Below are positions 11,950 to 24,790 of a stretch of 64,000 bases of DNA, one piece after another. Position numbers and translations under genes: made by a program. Source of the DNA: Tubiluchus corallicola (taxonomy: Eukaryota > Priapulida > Priapulimorpha > Priapulimorphida > Tubiluchidae); contig JAQGDQ010000461.1 of assembly GCA_030141605.1 (NCBI GenBank), positions 62,001-126,000 on the forward strand, in the 5' to 3' direction. Each line of letters begins with the position of its first letter. The stretch's first letter is position 1. Under the pieces are notes generated by a model. That model was not told the origin of the DNA, searched no databases, and saw nothing but the letters and a program-made list of their open reading frames with translations.

Positions 11950-13075
11950 GAACAACAAAAATTAAATAAGATAAACAACAGGACACAGAAAAAATACTCA
12001 AAAACTGGAACCAGTTCCCCTTTGAACATGTATTAAACAAATATGCAAAATGGGCCCGAGGTGTTCGATCTACTGCCTCAAATAGCCTGCAAAGCAGAAC
12101 TAGGACTGTTTCCAATCCTACTAAAAGCTACAAAAATGACCTTTAAATATGGCCTTTCAGTTCCTTGCAAACCAAGAAATACACTTCTCAAACATCTCTT
12201 TGTACATCTAGACACCCCCAGCAACTTTTCTCCCAACTGGGTCTTCTTTGACAAACACGGAGAAATAGAAAACCTGTATAAAAGAGGTTGGTTTAATAAA
12301 AAATCCAAAGAATTTCAGAAGAATATAGAAGCAGGCTACAAAAGGCTATTTTTTAAAGAAATATTTATTGACAACAGAAAACTAAGAGGAAAGAACACGT
12401 TAAGGTTTTACAGAAACATGAAACACACATACCATGTAGAGCCATACCTTCAAACTGTAACTAATAAGCAACACAGATGTAACGTAACAAAACTCAGAAT
12501 AAGTGATCATGACCTACAAATTGAAAAAGGCACATATATAAACCAAAAAGAAAATGAAAGACTCTGTTCCTTCTGTGTCAGTAGTAGAGATAACATACAA
12601 AACCCAATGGAGGATGAACGTCACTTCGTGTTTGAATGCCCCGCATATAAAGAAATCAGACAAAAATGCGAAAATTCGTTATAATTTTACTTTTTTAAAG
12701 GGTTCGGTTTTTTCCATATTTTAGATATTTTGCTCCAACAATAAGTCTGACCTTAACAATTTTGGTAGCTTTAACAGTGAATGCACGCTCTGTAGATCAA
12801 ACAAAACTCTCTATACCACAGACAAACAATAATGAGAAATGCTGGTTGAATTATGCTAATATTATTTTGTAATATATTATTATGTAAATATCTGTAAGGT
12901 TTTAATATTATTAGTCTTTGTTAATTATTAATTAAACTTCTCTCTTTGTTTTCATGTGTTAATTTATTGAAAGTACTTTGTGTAATAGTTATAATAAATC
13001 ATAGCCCATATTCTAATATTATTTTTTCTCACATATTTGAGCGAATAAACTGAATTTAATTGAATTAAAATCTCT
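11950..13075 (+). mobile_element. Non-LTR retrotransposon fragment, C-terminal part of the polyprotein plus 3' tail
   Basis: A frame of about 210 codons ends at 12684. It contains KLRISDHDLQIEKG followed by a cysteine/histidine cluster (LCSFC, then MEDERHFVFECPAY). This order is the C-terminal domain seen in many animal LINE polyproteins, just after the reverse transcriptase. The reverse-transcriptase core is missing, so the copy is 5' truncated. The 3' region is very AT-rich and ends near 13040-13075 with aataaactgaatttaattgaatt, a tail style that recurs at about 13575, 29800 and 31185. Confidence 0.75.
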
Positions 13076-16000
13076 GAAGTATTCAAATGCTTAAGAGTTA
13101 AGAAATTTTAAACACGTCTGTATAAAACACATTTTATTAATTGTTTTTTATTTTATTTTTATAGGCTTTGTGCTTCACGTATTTATAAGCTTGGATCGTA
13201 ATCCACATCAGTTCATCTATCTATACATCCACGACATCAACGCAAGAAACTTTGGCAACAACTCCGATTCCTAGGGAAGAAGAAATCAGCACTTTGTCAG
13301 CAGATTCTAACCAAATTTTTTTTGCAGGTCTCATTATTTTATTTTTATAATCTTTCATTTAAAAAGCTGGTACAAATACCTACTACTTTTAGGTCATTTT
13401 TCTTTTTCCATTGCTAAGTTATACAATTTTTATGTAACTGTGATGTTAGTATCAGTATACCATATTTTAACATTTGTTTATGAAAATAACTTTGCACACA
13501 GCCGGTTTACGTAGTACTTAACGGGTTATGTAGTATTTAACGTGTATTGCTTTGCCAATGTACATTGTATGACTTGTGCAAATAAAACAATTGAATTGAA
13601 TTGATAGTTATGTAAATTGCATGTTGATAGTTTGATTGTTTTCAATTCAGTCCATTTATTTCGCAATAAACATACTTATGCATCACAAGCAGCTACATTT
13701 ATAAATCAAATTTTCGTTTATACAACAAAATTAAGATATAATTCTTCAATTCTGCACTAGAGACAAACATTTAGAAAACATTGAAATTCTTGATTATTAC
13801 TTTACTACGTAATTAAGCAACCTAAAATAGCAACCCAATGCTATAAAAGTAATAGGCCCATAGAGGAGAAGAGGGTACAGCGTTAATCTTACTGGAACAA
13901 CAAAAGAGATTAACAATTATGCAAACATTACTTAGATAAAACAGCATCACGATATAACATTAATAAATTGCAATGATAAAAAAGATGAGAAGGAAGGAAG
14001 AAAAATGATAAACTTCACCAAATTAAATATAATTTATGCAGTAACATAATTATGACAATTAAAACCAGTCATATGACTTTACACTTTCTCGTTGTCCACT
14101 GATAGTTTTTAAAGTACACTGATAAAACATTTTGGGAACTCAAAATGAGTCTGCAAATTTAAACTAGTATTTTACTAAAATATGACAGCAAGCATACAAT
14201 GTGTAAAACGAAAAACAAGATTTTAATCTATAATAACTCACCAAGTCTGATCAAGAGCATATCTACCAGAGGTAATATAAATTTATTTCACTTTTCTGTA
14301 TGCTTACTTTTCTTTTTTATCTGTCATCGTTATCATTGCCATTACTGTTACTGTTATTGCCCATTCATTCAGATTTAGAACATTTCTTTGTATCTGCTTA
14401 ATCAGAATGCAGTTATGGTTTTAGGAATTCCTCTCTTGCCATCTGCAAGGAACACACTAATATGTAATGCCCACGTATCATGCACCCACACACACCTACA
14501 GAATATATATAATTTGCATAAAGTGTTAGACTCAAATTGCAATGTGGTATGACACTCAATGGAGTAATGTGGCACACTTCTAGCAGGTATGGTATGCAAT
14601 GTATGAAATTTATTTTTTCAGTCAGTGTTTGTGCTATGGCACAGAAAATACATACATCTACTATGTATACAAGATGCAGTATCAGGTTTAAGTGGCAAAG
14701 AAATTTTGGAGCTTTCTACACAATTTCTGCTCTAATCAGTGCAACAGTCGTAAATATGAGAGGGTTTAAAATGTCATGCACGTACAGCTGACTTAAGTGC
14801 ATTGTTATTTGAAAGCCAACCAGATATATAATATTAAAACGCAACGTATCATTCAATTTTTATACTTGTATAACTTTATTGATATCAACGAAAGCATTGA
14901 CAATAAAACTAGAAAGTGAGTTAAGTGACACTGCTGTACAGCCAAATCCTATTAAGAGCAAACACTCGATGAGCATTTAAATTAATTTCTAACCTGTAGC
15001 TAGCGTAAATCAAGTTTCGCAAAAAAGCAAACAGGTGTCAAAAATTATTGTCCAAAAAGCTGTTTACATAAAACAAAAATGTCTTTCTATACTGACCAAC
15101 TTTTGCCAACTATTTGATATCCTTGCCAATTTAGCAGTTTTTAGTTCCACAGAAGAGGATTACATGTCATTTTAGCAATCTTACAACAAGACTTATGGAA
15201 CATAAAAATGATATTGATAATCTTGAAAAAAAATCAACAGGACAGCAATTTTTTGTTTGGAATTCAAATCAGAATTTAACAAATACACAAACATTGATAC
15301 ATGTCTATTACCTAAAATTGAACAAACAAGTGAAATGAGAAGTTTCCAGAGAACAGACTTTAATGCAATTGTCCTTGCAACTTACTAAAAAACTAAGTGT
15401 ATAAATGTCCCAATAAAACTTTCATTGTGCAGAATGCTATTAGTATTTGCATAATGTGTTAAAATGATGCATGCACTCCAATGCCTTTTATTTGAAGTTA
15501 CAAACTAATGAAATTAATGAATTATTCAAAGGCAAGCAATTAATTACTATCATTAACACTATGTGACAAAATTAAAAATAAATTGACAAAGAAATTTCTT
15601 TGAGACAATGTGAGCTCTTAGAAAGCTGTCCTTCAAGATTAACAAGGTTTAACTATTAATATTCTAGATGTGCTTAACTTTATGACTAATTGTAGTAAGA
15701 ATGCAGTACATAACGAAAAGGGGAGTTTCCACAATAAATTCCTCAAATATAAAGTCAAATTAAAATTTTCAGATAACTAGTATGAATTGTGTGCAAAAAG
15801 TTACATCAAGTTGCACGTTCTGCGAAAATAATGGTAATTTACTCTTTTTAATGCCAAGTGCAAGCACCTCCAAAAACGATTTTGCTTTTTAACAGAAGAA
15901 AGACCCAGAAACAAAGACACAATAACAATGCATAAATAAATCACAAATAAGCTAATGGAAAAATGTCTACAAAATAAACAAAAATCATAATCTACTAAAC

Positions 16001-16227
16001 AAAACATCTGCAATTAAATAAAATTATTTATATGTGACAAGGGAAAGTCTTGTCTCCATAAAGGCCTTCAACACTCTTCTTTAACAGAATTGGTATAAAC
16101 TTTTAAAATTTTAGAAAGGAAGCCAGAAAAAAAACAAAACAAAAAAACTGCAGCTACACTATTTGCTTCATCAATTTAGAAGAAAGTGTCTTATGGAGAC
16201 AAAACTCACCCTTCTAATTGGCAAATG
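13076..16227. other. AT-rich intergenic DNA with one further LINE-type 3' tail
   Basis: No exon is supported. The sequence at about 13570-13605 (aaataaaacaattgaattgaattg) looks like a retrotransposon 3' terminus. The remainder shows only low-complexity AT-rich sequence that I cannot assign. Confidence 0.4.
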
Positions 16228-19200
16228 TTAGTAAAAACGTTGACGTGAACGGTCATAAGTTTTCCTCGTTTTTCCTGAAGTTTTGTTGCTGTCATGCTTC
16301 CGGTGCTCATGAGGCTCGGTAATACGCACTGTCTTCTCAGCAGTCTTATCTCGCTGATTTGTGGAACAGGATGATGTTGGTTCCACCCTGAAATTAGTAA
16401 AAAATTAATCATAACTAGCAGACATTTTAAACTGTGTCAAAAACTGTGGTAAGATTCCACTTCTGTGACAGAAAATGCTTTAAATGACAGCTTTTGTTTT
16501 GTATTAACAAATAAAAATTGTTTTCAAAATAATTAACAACACTGTATATTGTTAACTATACACAAGTATGGTTGTGTTTGACTCAATTTTAAAAGTTTCA
16601 ATGAAATCAGAGTTTGTCACTTTTTGACCAGTCACCTGTAGATCAAGGCTCAACCAAATACGCCTAAGGCAAAAAAATTTCTGGTACGCAAATGGCTCAT
16701 ATTCAGCCTTGCACAACAACTAGACACCACCTAGCCACATACCAAAAATTGTGGCCCTAGCTCAAAAACTGCAGGAGGAGATCCAGCCTAATGAAAAAAA
16801 AACAAAATGTGCTGCCCGCTCCGCTCTGCGACCTTTGACCAGAGGGTGACGGGTCATGTGCGAACATAAATCTCCCTGCCTGGGGAGTGTGTCCTGCGAG
16901 TTTCATGATCCTAGCCTTGTGCGTGTGCGAGTTATTGAAGAAACAAAAAGGCGCAAATAATAAATAAAAACCGGGGCTAAAACAGGAAGTAAAACACCAC
17001 GAGTTATTTAAGTGCCTGCCATTGGATAGCAGTAAATGCATCACAATCACTTTATATGACAAAGAGTTCGGACTCTTAATGGCATGTTTACATTTACCAT
17101 ATTTGTATGCCAATAGCAGCTTTAGTTCTACCAAAGAATTGACATGTCTCCATTTATGTTGAGAAACTAATGCATGTCTTACTTAAAAGTAGAGAGGATA
17201 TTAGCGACTGGGATGGTTGAACAATTTTATACAACGCACGCAATCACTAAACAGCATTAAGATATACCTTCGAGTTACATTCACACTGCCATTTAGATTA
17301 ACATCACACAAAATAGAGCAGTATTATTTCGTCACATAAATATGCCTGTTACACATTTTCTTATATTGAACCCTAACAGTTTTAAATGGGAATGTTGTTC
17401 GATTCTACTCTGTTCTGTTTTATTCCATTCCCACACTGTTCCAGAGTAAGACATTTCACACTATAAAATCATATGGTATGACAACATACCCCACTTATCA
17501 CTATAAACCCATTAAGTGTTACTAGACCTATATAGTACTATCTGTTAGCAACCTAGCAAGTTTGTTAATAAACTTCTAGCACAAACATGGAATTGGCAGT
17601 TAACAGGGGAAAGCCAAACAGCATGTATCAGGCCGATCTAATTCATGCACGGATGTCAGCCTAGTACTGACATAATCAAAAGATCTTTTATTAGGAAATG
17701 TCAATCTATTTATTATCAATGAAAATGTTTACAGATTAATTCAAACACATGAGCTAACAATGGTACATGCATAAATGCATCTTAACCAATTTAAATTTTA
17801 GCTATACTACTGGCTTGGATTTTAATTATTTGTGGAATATGAGATCAATTTCAAATATTTGCATTTTGAACTGGTGACTGATTTAAATTACAAGTGAAGA
17901 CAAACTACCTAAAAGTGTGTCTGTAATTATATGCTCCAAAAAAAATAGGGTGAGTGCTATTGTCAACTTCATCTTACCAACAGCAAAATCAAGAACGAAC
18001 TCATTAAGGGATTAGTATGCATTGCCCGAGTAAATATTTTTTCTTGCAACATGAATTACCGTATATACTCGCATATAAGCCTACATCGCATATAAGCCGA
18101 CCCCCTAAAACTGCTTTAAAATGGCCAGTTTTTGCAAAAACCCGTATATAAGCCGACCATCAACTTTTAGCTTGAAGTCAGCAGTATAGGACATACGTTT
18201 TCTTTTTTCTCCAGGCATGGTGTATTGCACAAATAATTTTACAACTAAAATTATCAAAATTCAGCACACTTTTAAATTCTGTGGCCGCGTGCTCACGTTT
18301 GCCTCATTGGTTTGCTGTTCCTCTATAAGCCACGTGACTCTCGTCTCCCCACACGCTACCTACCAATTGGCTGATGACGTCGACTTGGTTACGGCTCGCA
18401 ACTGGTGACACACAACCAAATAAAGAGTCAGATAGCGATGAAAATGTGTGGCTGAAAAATTGGCATTAGTGTCTGTCCTTGTGTTCATTTTGTTTCATGC
18501 GCATATAAGCCGACCCCCTGATTTCAGTATTGTATTTTATAGTTCTAAATTCGGCTTATATGCGAGTATATACGGTAGTCATGTCACTCATTACCTGGAA
18601 TCAGCTGCAGCGATGGCAGCGGGTCTATGACGCCTCTGGGATGGTAAATGCCGAGTAGCATGGCTTCCAGTTGTGGCACTGCGCCATTCATGGTCAAAGT
18701 CTACAGCTTCCTCTGTAACAGCCACAAATGAACAAATAGTCACATTAAAGCAATTATTATTTGCTATACTCACATTATTATGCAATACTTATTTAATACT
18801 AACTGCCAGTGGTTGATATTTATACACACTTTCAACTTTCAAAAGTACAGTGAACGATATGCCTAATTAAAGTAATTGGACGTTAATGCTTAGATGCGTA
18901 TTATCACCGGACAGCACGCTATACTGAAAAATTTCTAATATGGTGAGCTATGAGGGTCAAAATGTTCTGGAAAATTAAGTGGATGGTTTTAAATAAATTT
19001 AAACAGTTAAAAATTTAAATAGTTAAATGCCCGATTTTGTTAATTATTATGAGTTCATTCCATCACAATATAATATCAAGTTTAGAAAGTTCAGATAGTT
19101 GTATATATCTAATAATGTCAACAAACATTTTGCTAATGGCTGTTTGAACTGACTGTAGTACACGTAATATGAGAGCATATATAAACAATCACACATTCTC

Positions 19201-22200
19201 AATTAACATTACCTTCATCGATATTGATGAACTCTTGGTTTTCATCTTCATCGCCTGTGCGGTTATTACGTGAGCGCTCTATAACATGTCCCCTGTCATT
19301 AATGTGATGTCCGATAGCAATGCGCTCCAATCCCGTAATCGAATCTCTCTCTGAATGATGAGTTTCTTTTATCTGGAATAGGCCAGACAAAGAAAAATAT
19401 TAAGACTTTTTTTACGTTTACAGCACAAGGATCCCAGAATGGCTCAAGAGCACCAGGAATTTAACTACTCTTCCATGGACAACATCAATCTTAGTTATTA
19501 CAAAAAGTTTTAAAAATATATCCTTACGAAAAATTAGTAACTTGCCATGTTGAGTTAATGCTTTTAGTATGTTTCAACAATACGCACACATATTACTAGT
19601 AAAAATATTTGCAACACTTTATCTTTGCAGAACAAGTATCCTTAAGTGCTGGAAAATGCCCTGGAAAAACACTGTTAAAAATATATTAGAAAACTTGTAT
19701 ACCAAGGCTAGTGCGCATCCGGTCTAACGCGTGCCTGTACCTTATCAGTAAATAACAACAAATTAACATGCTGATGAACGTTTAGCAGTTTTTATGGCTT
19801 CTCTCTTTTAACTACCAACACGAAAACTTCATGACTTGAATTCTTCGTTTAAATTATAAGATTAAAAACACTTTGAATTCCCGTGAAAACATCACTACCA
19901 AAAATTGTTAACTGGAGTTTCAGTTTTTTCTTTTCTCTGTTTGGAAATACCAGATAAAAGTTTATAAGATTAGAATCATCAAAAAAAAGGTTATCGTAGG
20001 CGATTAACCATGTATAGCACGATAAATTTTGCTGTTGTTGTTGTTTGCACTAGCCGCTGAAACTACAGGTGCGCATTAGACCGGACACGGTGGGTGTGGA
20101 CAGTAGGTGCGTGAACTGCGTAAAACTCGAACTGCTTGCGACCGGAAAATATGTTCGAGTTATGCGACAGTACAAGTTTGTAAGAAAATAAGATTGAGCT
20201 GTTCATCAACATCGGGCAATACACTACAGCCTATGAAAATGGCAAATTGAGTGGTTAATCAGATAATTTCAAACAACAAATAATCAATAATTATTTCTAT
20301 GAATAGCCATGAATCAGATAAGTGGTCCAATCTATTATAGTCTGAGCAGCATGGTTAGAATTTGGCAATAATAACATTGTGATCTACATTAAATCACGTG
20401 CTGCAGCATTTCTTGATATGATACTTACGCCACCAGGAGCTTTGCGTGTTGATTGGCTGGCCTGGTATACACGTGGCTGGCCTTGGGCATCATTCGTGTA
20501 ACTCATCACACTGCTTTGAGTGTAACAATGGCTGTTTGGATCATTCTGCATATGTTGCATTTGCTGTTCCTATAAGTATTTAAACCAAGCAATATATTAT
20601 ACAAGTGCAACGAATTTGGTCATGATTATCACAAGTATCTTCCTCTGACTGAAAGAAAAATGCAAGATAATGTGTTTCAGATTATGAGCATATCATTCAC
20701 TAAAGGACATGTTTTCTTAAGTATGACCGTCATTGTACTGGTAAAAAATTATCTAGACAATGTAGTTTAAAGAGAAACTATGTATATCAACATCCCAGTA
20801 TTCTCAACAAAGGCATGGTGATACAAGGTCCGGAAAATCGATAAACAAGACTAAATATAATATAAAATCAAAATCAGAAAACAAGGTGATAAGGTCTTTC
20901 AAACCAGCTATATTTTATATTCCACAAACAGTACACTGACTTCCAAAGTAAATGCCATCAGATATGCAGTAGGCGCCGCTTAATAGACTCACTTTGGGAC
21001 CGAAGTGTTTTGACCCAATTAACTGACTGAACCTATTAACCGATAGGTGTTGTAATTACTGGTATGGTATGAGTCACCAGCTTACTATGCACTGCCAAAT
21101 TTTTTAATGAATTTTAGAAACGAAGTAATGGCTAAATTCCTTTGTGCAGTTAAAAATTAGAAAAAATATTTTAAAATATTACTTTACTTTTCTAAATCAC
21201 ACACGCAAAAATTACAAAAATTCCTTCAAAGTTAGTTGCTTCATTTTATTGCGAAGAAGTTGGCTGGCAAAGTTCTCATAATTATAAAAACCTTGAAAAT
21301 CTGTTGTTGTATGATGCACAACTTGTCGTAAAATAGGTAGTGCTTAGCGTGCTTAAGCTGTTGGTGGTGCCCGTGTTTCCCTGCAGCTTTGTCTGTAGTT
21401 TCATTTAAGATCCCGCTTGCTATCGTGACGTACTGTACTGTACTGTACCTGTGTCCCTAGCATAACAGCAGTAACCAACTGATTAAACTTTTTGGTAAAG
21501 ACAGCCAGACCTTCAAAAATAAACCATTAAACAAGTGGTTAAATGTTTAGCTTCTAGGAATTCTTGTGTAACGAGGTTAATTGCAAATGACGGGTGGGTC
21601 AAAGCAATCCCTTAGGCTAGCATATTAGCGTATGATAAACGTTCTTGCTGACAAACAAAACGGTAAATAGCATGATTGTTTCTATGTATATTATAGGACA
21701 AAAGCGAACTAAGATGATATAAAAGTCATAAAAGCTTATTTGTCACACAAAAGTGTCTGAAGCATGTGAAGCAAAAATATTGAGTCAATTATGCGAAGTT
21801 ATTTGAGTCAATTACCGATAGTTTTTATGTACATTTGAATAGAAGCGGCTCGTACCAGGCGTTTTTGAGTCAATTAAGCGATTGAATCTATTAACCGTGA
21901 GTCTAAGCGGCACCCACTGTATTTGGACATACCAATACTCTTCCAACGGGTGGCCTGTGGAATACTGCAACAAAATTTTTGTTTACAAAAAATGCCGTAC
22001 TCTCGTAAAACAATGCACTAGCACTGTTTCAATGAAACAATGTAAAACAGCATGATTTTATATAAACCACTTTACCTAGATGCAGTTACGCAAGGTCAAA
22101 TATTTCCCAAATTACTATTAGTTTTGTAAGTTAAGATTTTTTTACTGATCTTTAGCCATAAAAAAATTTACTTACAATATTGGTAAACATATTTCTCATA

Positions 22201-23513
22201 TTGCCAAACATGCTGTCAAAACCTCCAAACATATTGTAAGGCAGAAGTCCCATGTTCCCATGCTCCCTAGTGTTGACATGTGGTCTGTGACGTCCCTGGT
22301 CTATGGCAGGTCTGTGGTGAGGCATCATCATTGACTGGAATGGGTCGGCACCAAACATGGATCTGTTCATGTCCGAAAGCATATTCATGCTATTGCTGGA
22401 AAATGAAACAAAAATCATGAGCTGACACACTACATCGCAGTAAGCACAAATAGATCATTTTTCAGAACTGCAAATCAAAAAACTTGCGCACGTAATTAAT
22501 CCCTCGAAGTTAGATGGATCCTAAATACTAAGTAATCGTGTCTGCCAATCATTCGACAGGTGTGCACTGTCTGTCATTCACTGTTTACATCCCTTTCTTA
22601 TGAATAACACTTAAATAATTAAGGTAAAAGTAAAGACAACAGATGCAAACAGACAGGTCTCCATAATAACCATATCATTACTTTGTTTAGTCAAATTAAT
22701 AAAATAATGCTCATAAAGATGGCTCATATAAATCAGATGTTCTAAGTATTTTATTGTTAACTTTTCCTTTACTTACATTAGTTTACATTACATTACTTAC
22801 ATTACTTTTCCTAAATATAAAAAAAGTAACTATTTATAGTAGCAGTAAAAGCGACCTAACTATTTATAGTAGCAGTAAAAGCAAAGTGCTCTGCATAAGG
22901 AAATGTTTTTCTGAAAATCGAACTTCAAGATGTAATTACTGAAAGATCAGTTAAAATTTCTTTAAAATTGTCACTTATTATCTAGATTGTTGCCACAACC
23001 ATCTTCAATAAAACTATTCAATAAATTATATTCAATATTGATTTGCAATTTAACTTCTGGCTTTTAAAACGGGATACATTTACAATTACTATTTTGAAAT
23101 TTCAAATATTGCAAGAAATTTAAACCTGTAAGATTCTATCAATTGACGACAGATTACAGAAATGAAATATTATAGTTGGGTTTAATTTCACCTACACTTA
23201 GTCACCCGATCATTATTCTCAAATTTCAATTAGACTTTGCACTACACACTGATACTGTCTTCACACTCAGTCTTCACTTCTGGGATTATGCAAGTGCTCA
23301 ACAAACTAAGTTGTCATATATAGGAAGCAATTAAAAATTTAGTAGTTAGAATCTGAAACATCGAAATGAACAAAAAAAATAACTAGACAACAATTAACAT
23401 TGGATCAGTGGAGCAACAACTCATAACACAAGTCACAACATAAAAAACAGCTTGCATAACAGATACCTGAAAAATGGATCTTCTTCAAGCTCTCTGAACA
23501 TCGAACTAAACAT
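16228..23513 (-). CDS. MLF1: Myeloid leukemia factor (MLF family) protein, six coding exons
   Basis: MLF proteins are small nucleo-cytoplasmic adaptors linked to cell-cycle control, p53 regulation and protein-aggregate handling. Coding exons, all GT-AG and phase-consistent, are 23513-23467, 22395-22176, 20569-20429, 19372-19213, 18712-18595 and 16387-16228 (TAA at 16230-16228), giving 281 residues (human MLF1 268). Exon 1 encodes the family start MFSSMFRELEEDPFF. Exon 2 is Met-rich with DPFQSMMMP and FGGFDSMFGNMRNMF. Exon 3 has SSVMSYTNDAQGQPRVYQAS and STRKAPGG. Exon 4 carries the family hallmark GLERIAIGHHINDRGHVIER followed by NQEFINIDE. Exon 5 has AVDFDHEWR. The tail is basic. MLF1 and MLF2 cannot be separated in an animal likely to have a single gene, so the symbol stands for the family. 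Introns carry several DNA transposons. Confidence 0.95.
16411..16543. repeat. Dispersed repeat copy in the last MLF intron
   Basis: Words from ataactag through actgtgtcaaaaactgt, cttctgtgacag, gcttttgtt and ttttcaaaata recur in the same order at about 31528-31667. The copy starts only about 24 bp upstream of the acceptor of the last MLF exon. Confidence 0.6.
16671..16989. repeat. Dispersed repeat of unknown kind, copy 1, in the last MLF intron
   Basis: Shares long ordered blocks with 32615-32926, in the same orientation: caaatggctcat, cacaacaact, gacaccacct, ggccctagctcaaaaactg, aggaggaga, acgggtcatgtgcga, ctgcctgg and gagttatt. It is GC-richer than its surroundings. It has no clear ends or coding capacity. 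Confidence 0.75.
18058..18576. mobile_element. 519-bp MITE-like element with inverted ends, next to MLF exon 5
   Basis: The left end reads ACCGTATATACTCGCATATA followed by AGCC. The right end is its inverse (ggcttatatgcgagtata then tacggt). Further 'tataagccgacc' words recur inside. No convincing target duplication is visible, and the short interior open frame looks incidental. The right end lies 18 bp from the 3' edge of MLF exon 5 (18595), just beyond its splice donor. Confidence 0.85.
19719..20084. mobile_element. Putative MITE in MLF intron 3
   Basis: The left end CCGGTCTAACGCGTGCCTGT matches the inverse of the right end tacaggtgcgcattagaccgg with few mismatches over about 21 bp. There is no coding capacity, and I could not see a clear target duplication. 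Confidence 0.6.
20967..21919. mobile_element. Tc1/mariner-superfamily (Tigger-like) non-autonomous element, copy 1, in MLF intron 2
   Basis: The ends are CAGTAGGCGCCGCTTAATAG and the inverse of CAGTGGGTGCCGCTTAGACT. The right end is followed by TA; the left is preceded by TG, probably a mutated TA. Subterminal words (gactcaattaa, gaatctattaacc) repeat at both ends. A related 868-bp copy lies inverted at 41669-42536. Start CAGT with a TA target is typical of Tigger/pogo-type elements. No transposase frame is left. Confidence 0.8.
22827..22886. repeat. Two tandem copies of a 30-bp unit
   Basis: The unit begins taactatttatagtagcagt and ends in aaaagc plus four variable bases. Copies are 22827-22856 and 22857-22886. 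This is intronic, between MLF exons 1 and 2. Confidence 0.85.
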
Positions 23514-23634
23514 GATTGCCAAAATTATTTAAAAATTTTGTAGAACAACTAATTAAGTAGCAATCAAGCAAACATATCTTTCCAGAAAATTCGGAGAGTT
23601 TCTCGACCTAGCACTGGCCTAAATTTCGTAAACA
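23514..23634. promoter_or_regulatory. Possible shared promoter between MLF and a plus-strand candidate gene
   Basis: Only 121 bp separate the MLF start codon (minus, 23513) from a plus-strand ATG at 23635 that has a good context (aacaATGG). The segment has a few CpGs in an otherwise CpG-poor surround. I see no clear TATA box for either direction. The assignment depends on the neighbouring candidate being a real gene. Confidence 0.3.
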
Positions 23635-23832
23635 ATGGCGTCACATATAATATCCAAAAACGTAGACGATCCGAATATTTATTTGAGAAAACTGTGGTTT
23701 TATACCATAGATAGAACACTTTGCCACACAAAGGAGAATTATGCTAGTCCTTATAGTAAAAAATTAATAGAATTATGTGTAGCCTGCAATACAAAATACT
23801 TAACGGCAGAAAACTGGGAGATTCAAGATTGA
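23635..23832 (+). CDS. Unidentified small open frame head to head with MLF
   Basis: I do not recognise this product. The 65-codon frame has a strong start context and a protein-like composition (LWFYTIDRTLC, NYASPYSKKLIELC, YLTAENWEIQ), unlike the random short frames elsewhere. It may be a first exon, but no strong splice donor is visible before the TGA. If it continues, later exons may be the protein-like stretches at about 24930-25128 (EMYNKICNLLEGNYNATDKA) and 25191-25339. I could not connect them with consistent phases. A LINE remnant sits between them. Confidence 0.35.
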   Translation: MASHIISKNVDDPNIYLRKLWFYTIDRTLCHTKENYASPYSKKLIELCVACNTKYLTAENWEIQD

Positions 23833-24139
23833 AAGGGATTGTACGCATGCTACACACGCAATGGTCAAAGTGCTGTAACTAATTATGTTGTTAATGAAGA
23901 AACTAGGAATACATTAATTAATTTCACTTTATTTTATATTATTTTACCATTGGAGATTTCAGTAACTTGTCTAATCACTGCAGATTATTCTTCCAAATAA
24001 AAATGCCGATAAACTCCTGGATGGTGAGTGGTTCAAAATTGTGTGTGAATATGATAATAATAAAAACTTCAAAGTTCAAGCTCATGCAGGCCAATTTTAA
24101 GTATATTGGCATTGTCTGTCACTGCAAAATTTAGGCAAA

Positions 24140-24790
24140 CTATACTAAAATTAAACATTTATCGATGGAGCCTCAACTAGCTCTGGTGGGAGATTGTTCC
24201 AATCATTAACTACTCAAGCTATGCTTATACGCTTTTGAGTGCCTGACGGAATTATTGCTGTATTGCCTCAATAGCTTTGCGATGACATACAAGATGTGGA
24301 TTCCATACTAATGGTACATATTCCAGATGAGGTTTAACTCAAAATATATACAGCCTTTTAAACATTATTACTATCCAAGAAGCTAAAAGTTTTGATAATG
24401 ATCCCTAATAATTATTGTCTACTTGCCTTTTCAAAATGTGTTTGTCAAAAGAAAGGTAGTTATCCTATACATACCAAGATCTTTTTCGACTTGTACAAGT
24501 CCTAGTTCACACAAACTGTTTTCACCTGTTGTGTAGTATGTCTGTATTCCTCATTCTTGTTGCTTTTTATAAAAATGTAATTGAAGCTGGGTTGAAGCTA
24601 TAAGAATCATGAAACTGTTCACATCACGCAATTGGAAAGATGAAAAATGTCTTTTTGAACAATTTGTGATCTTGGTCTGATTGAACAATTCTGTAAAGTT
24701 TACTGTCATCTGCAAAGCGATGTATTGGACTGCAGAGGATTTCAAAGATGTTGTTAAAGGTAGATTAGGAACAGCAGTGATCCGAGCACT
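24140..24790 (-). mobile_element. CR1/L2-like LINE remnant, reverse-transcriptase and 3' region
   Basis: The minus strand reads HRFADDSKLYRIVQSDQD (the FADD catalytic box of LINE reverse transcriptases), then a degraded stretch, then VKPHLEYVPLVWNPHL, and finally DWNNLPPELVEAPSIDK. This order is the C-terminal half of CR1/L2-type polyproteins. Several stops and frame changes show it is dead. Confidence 0.8.
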
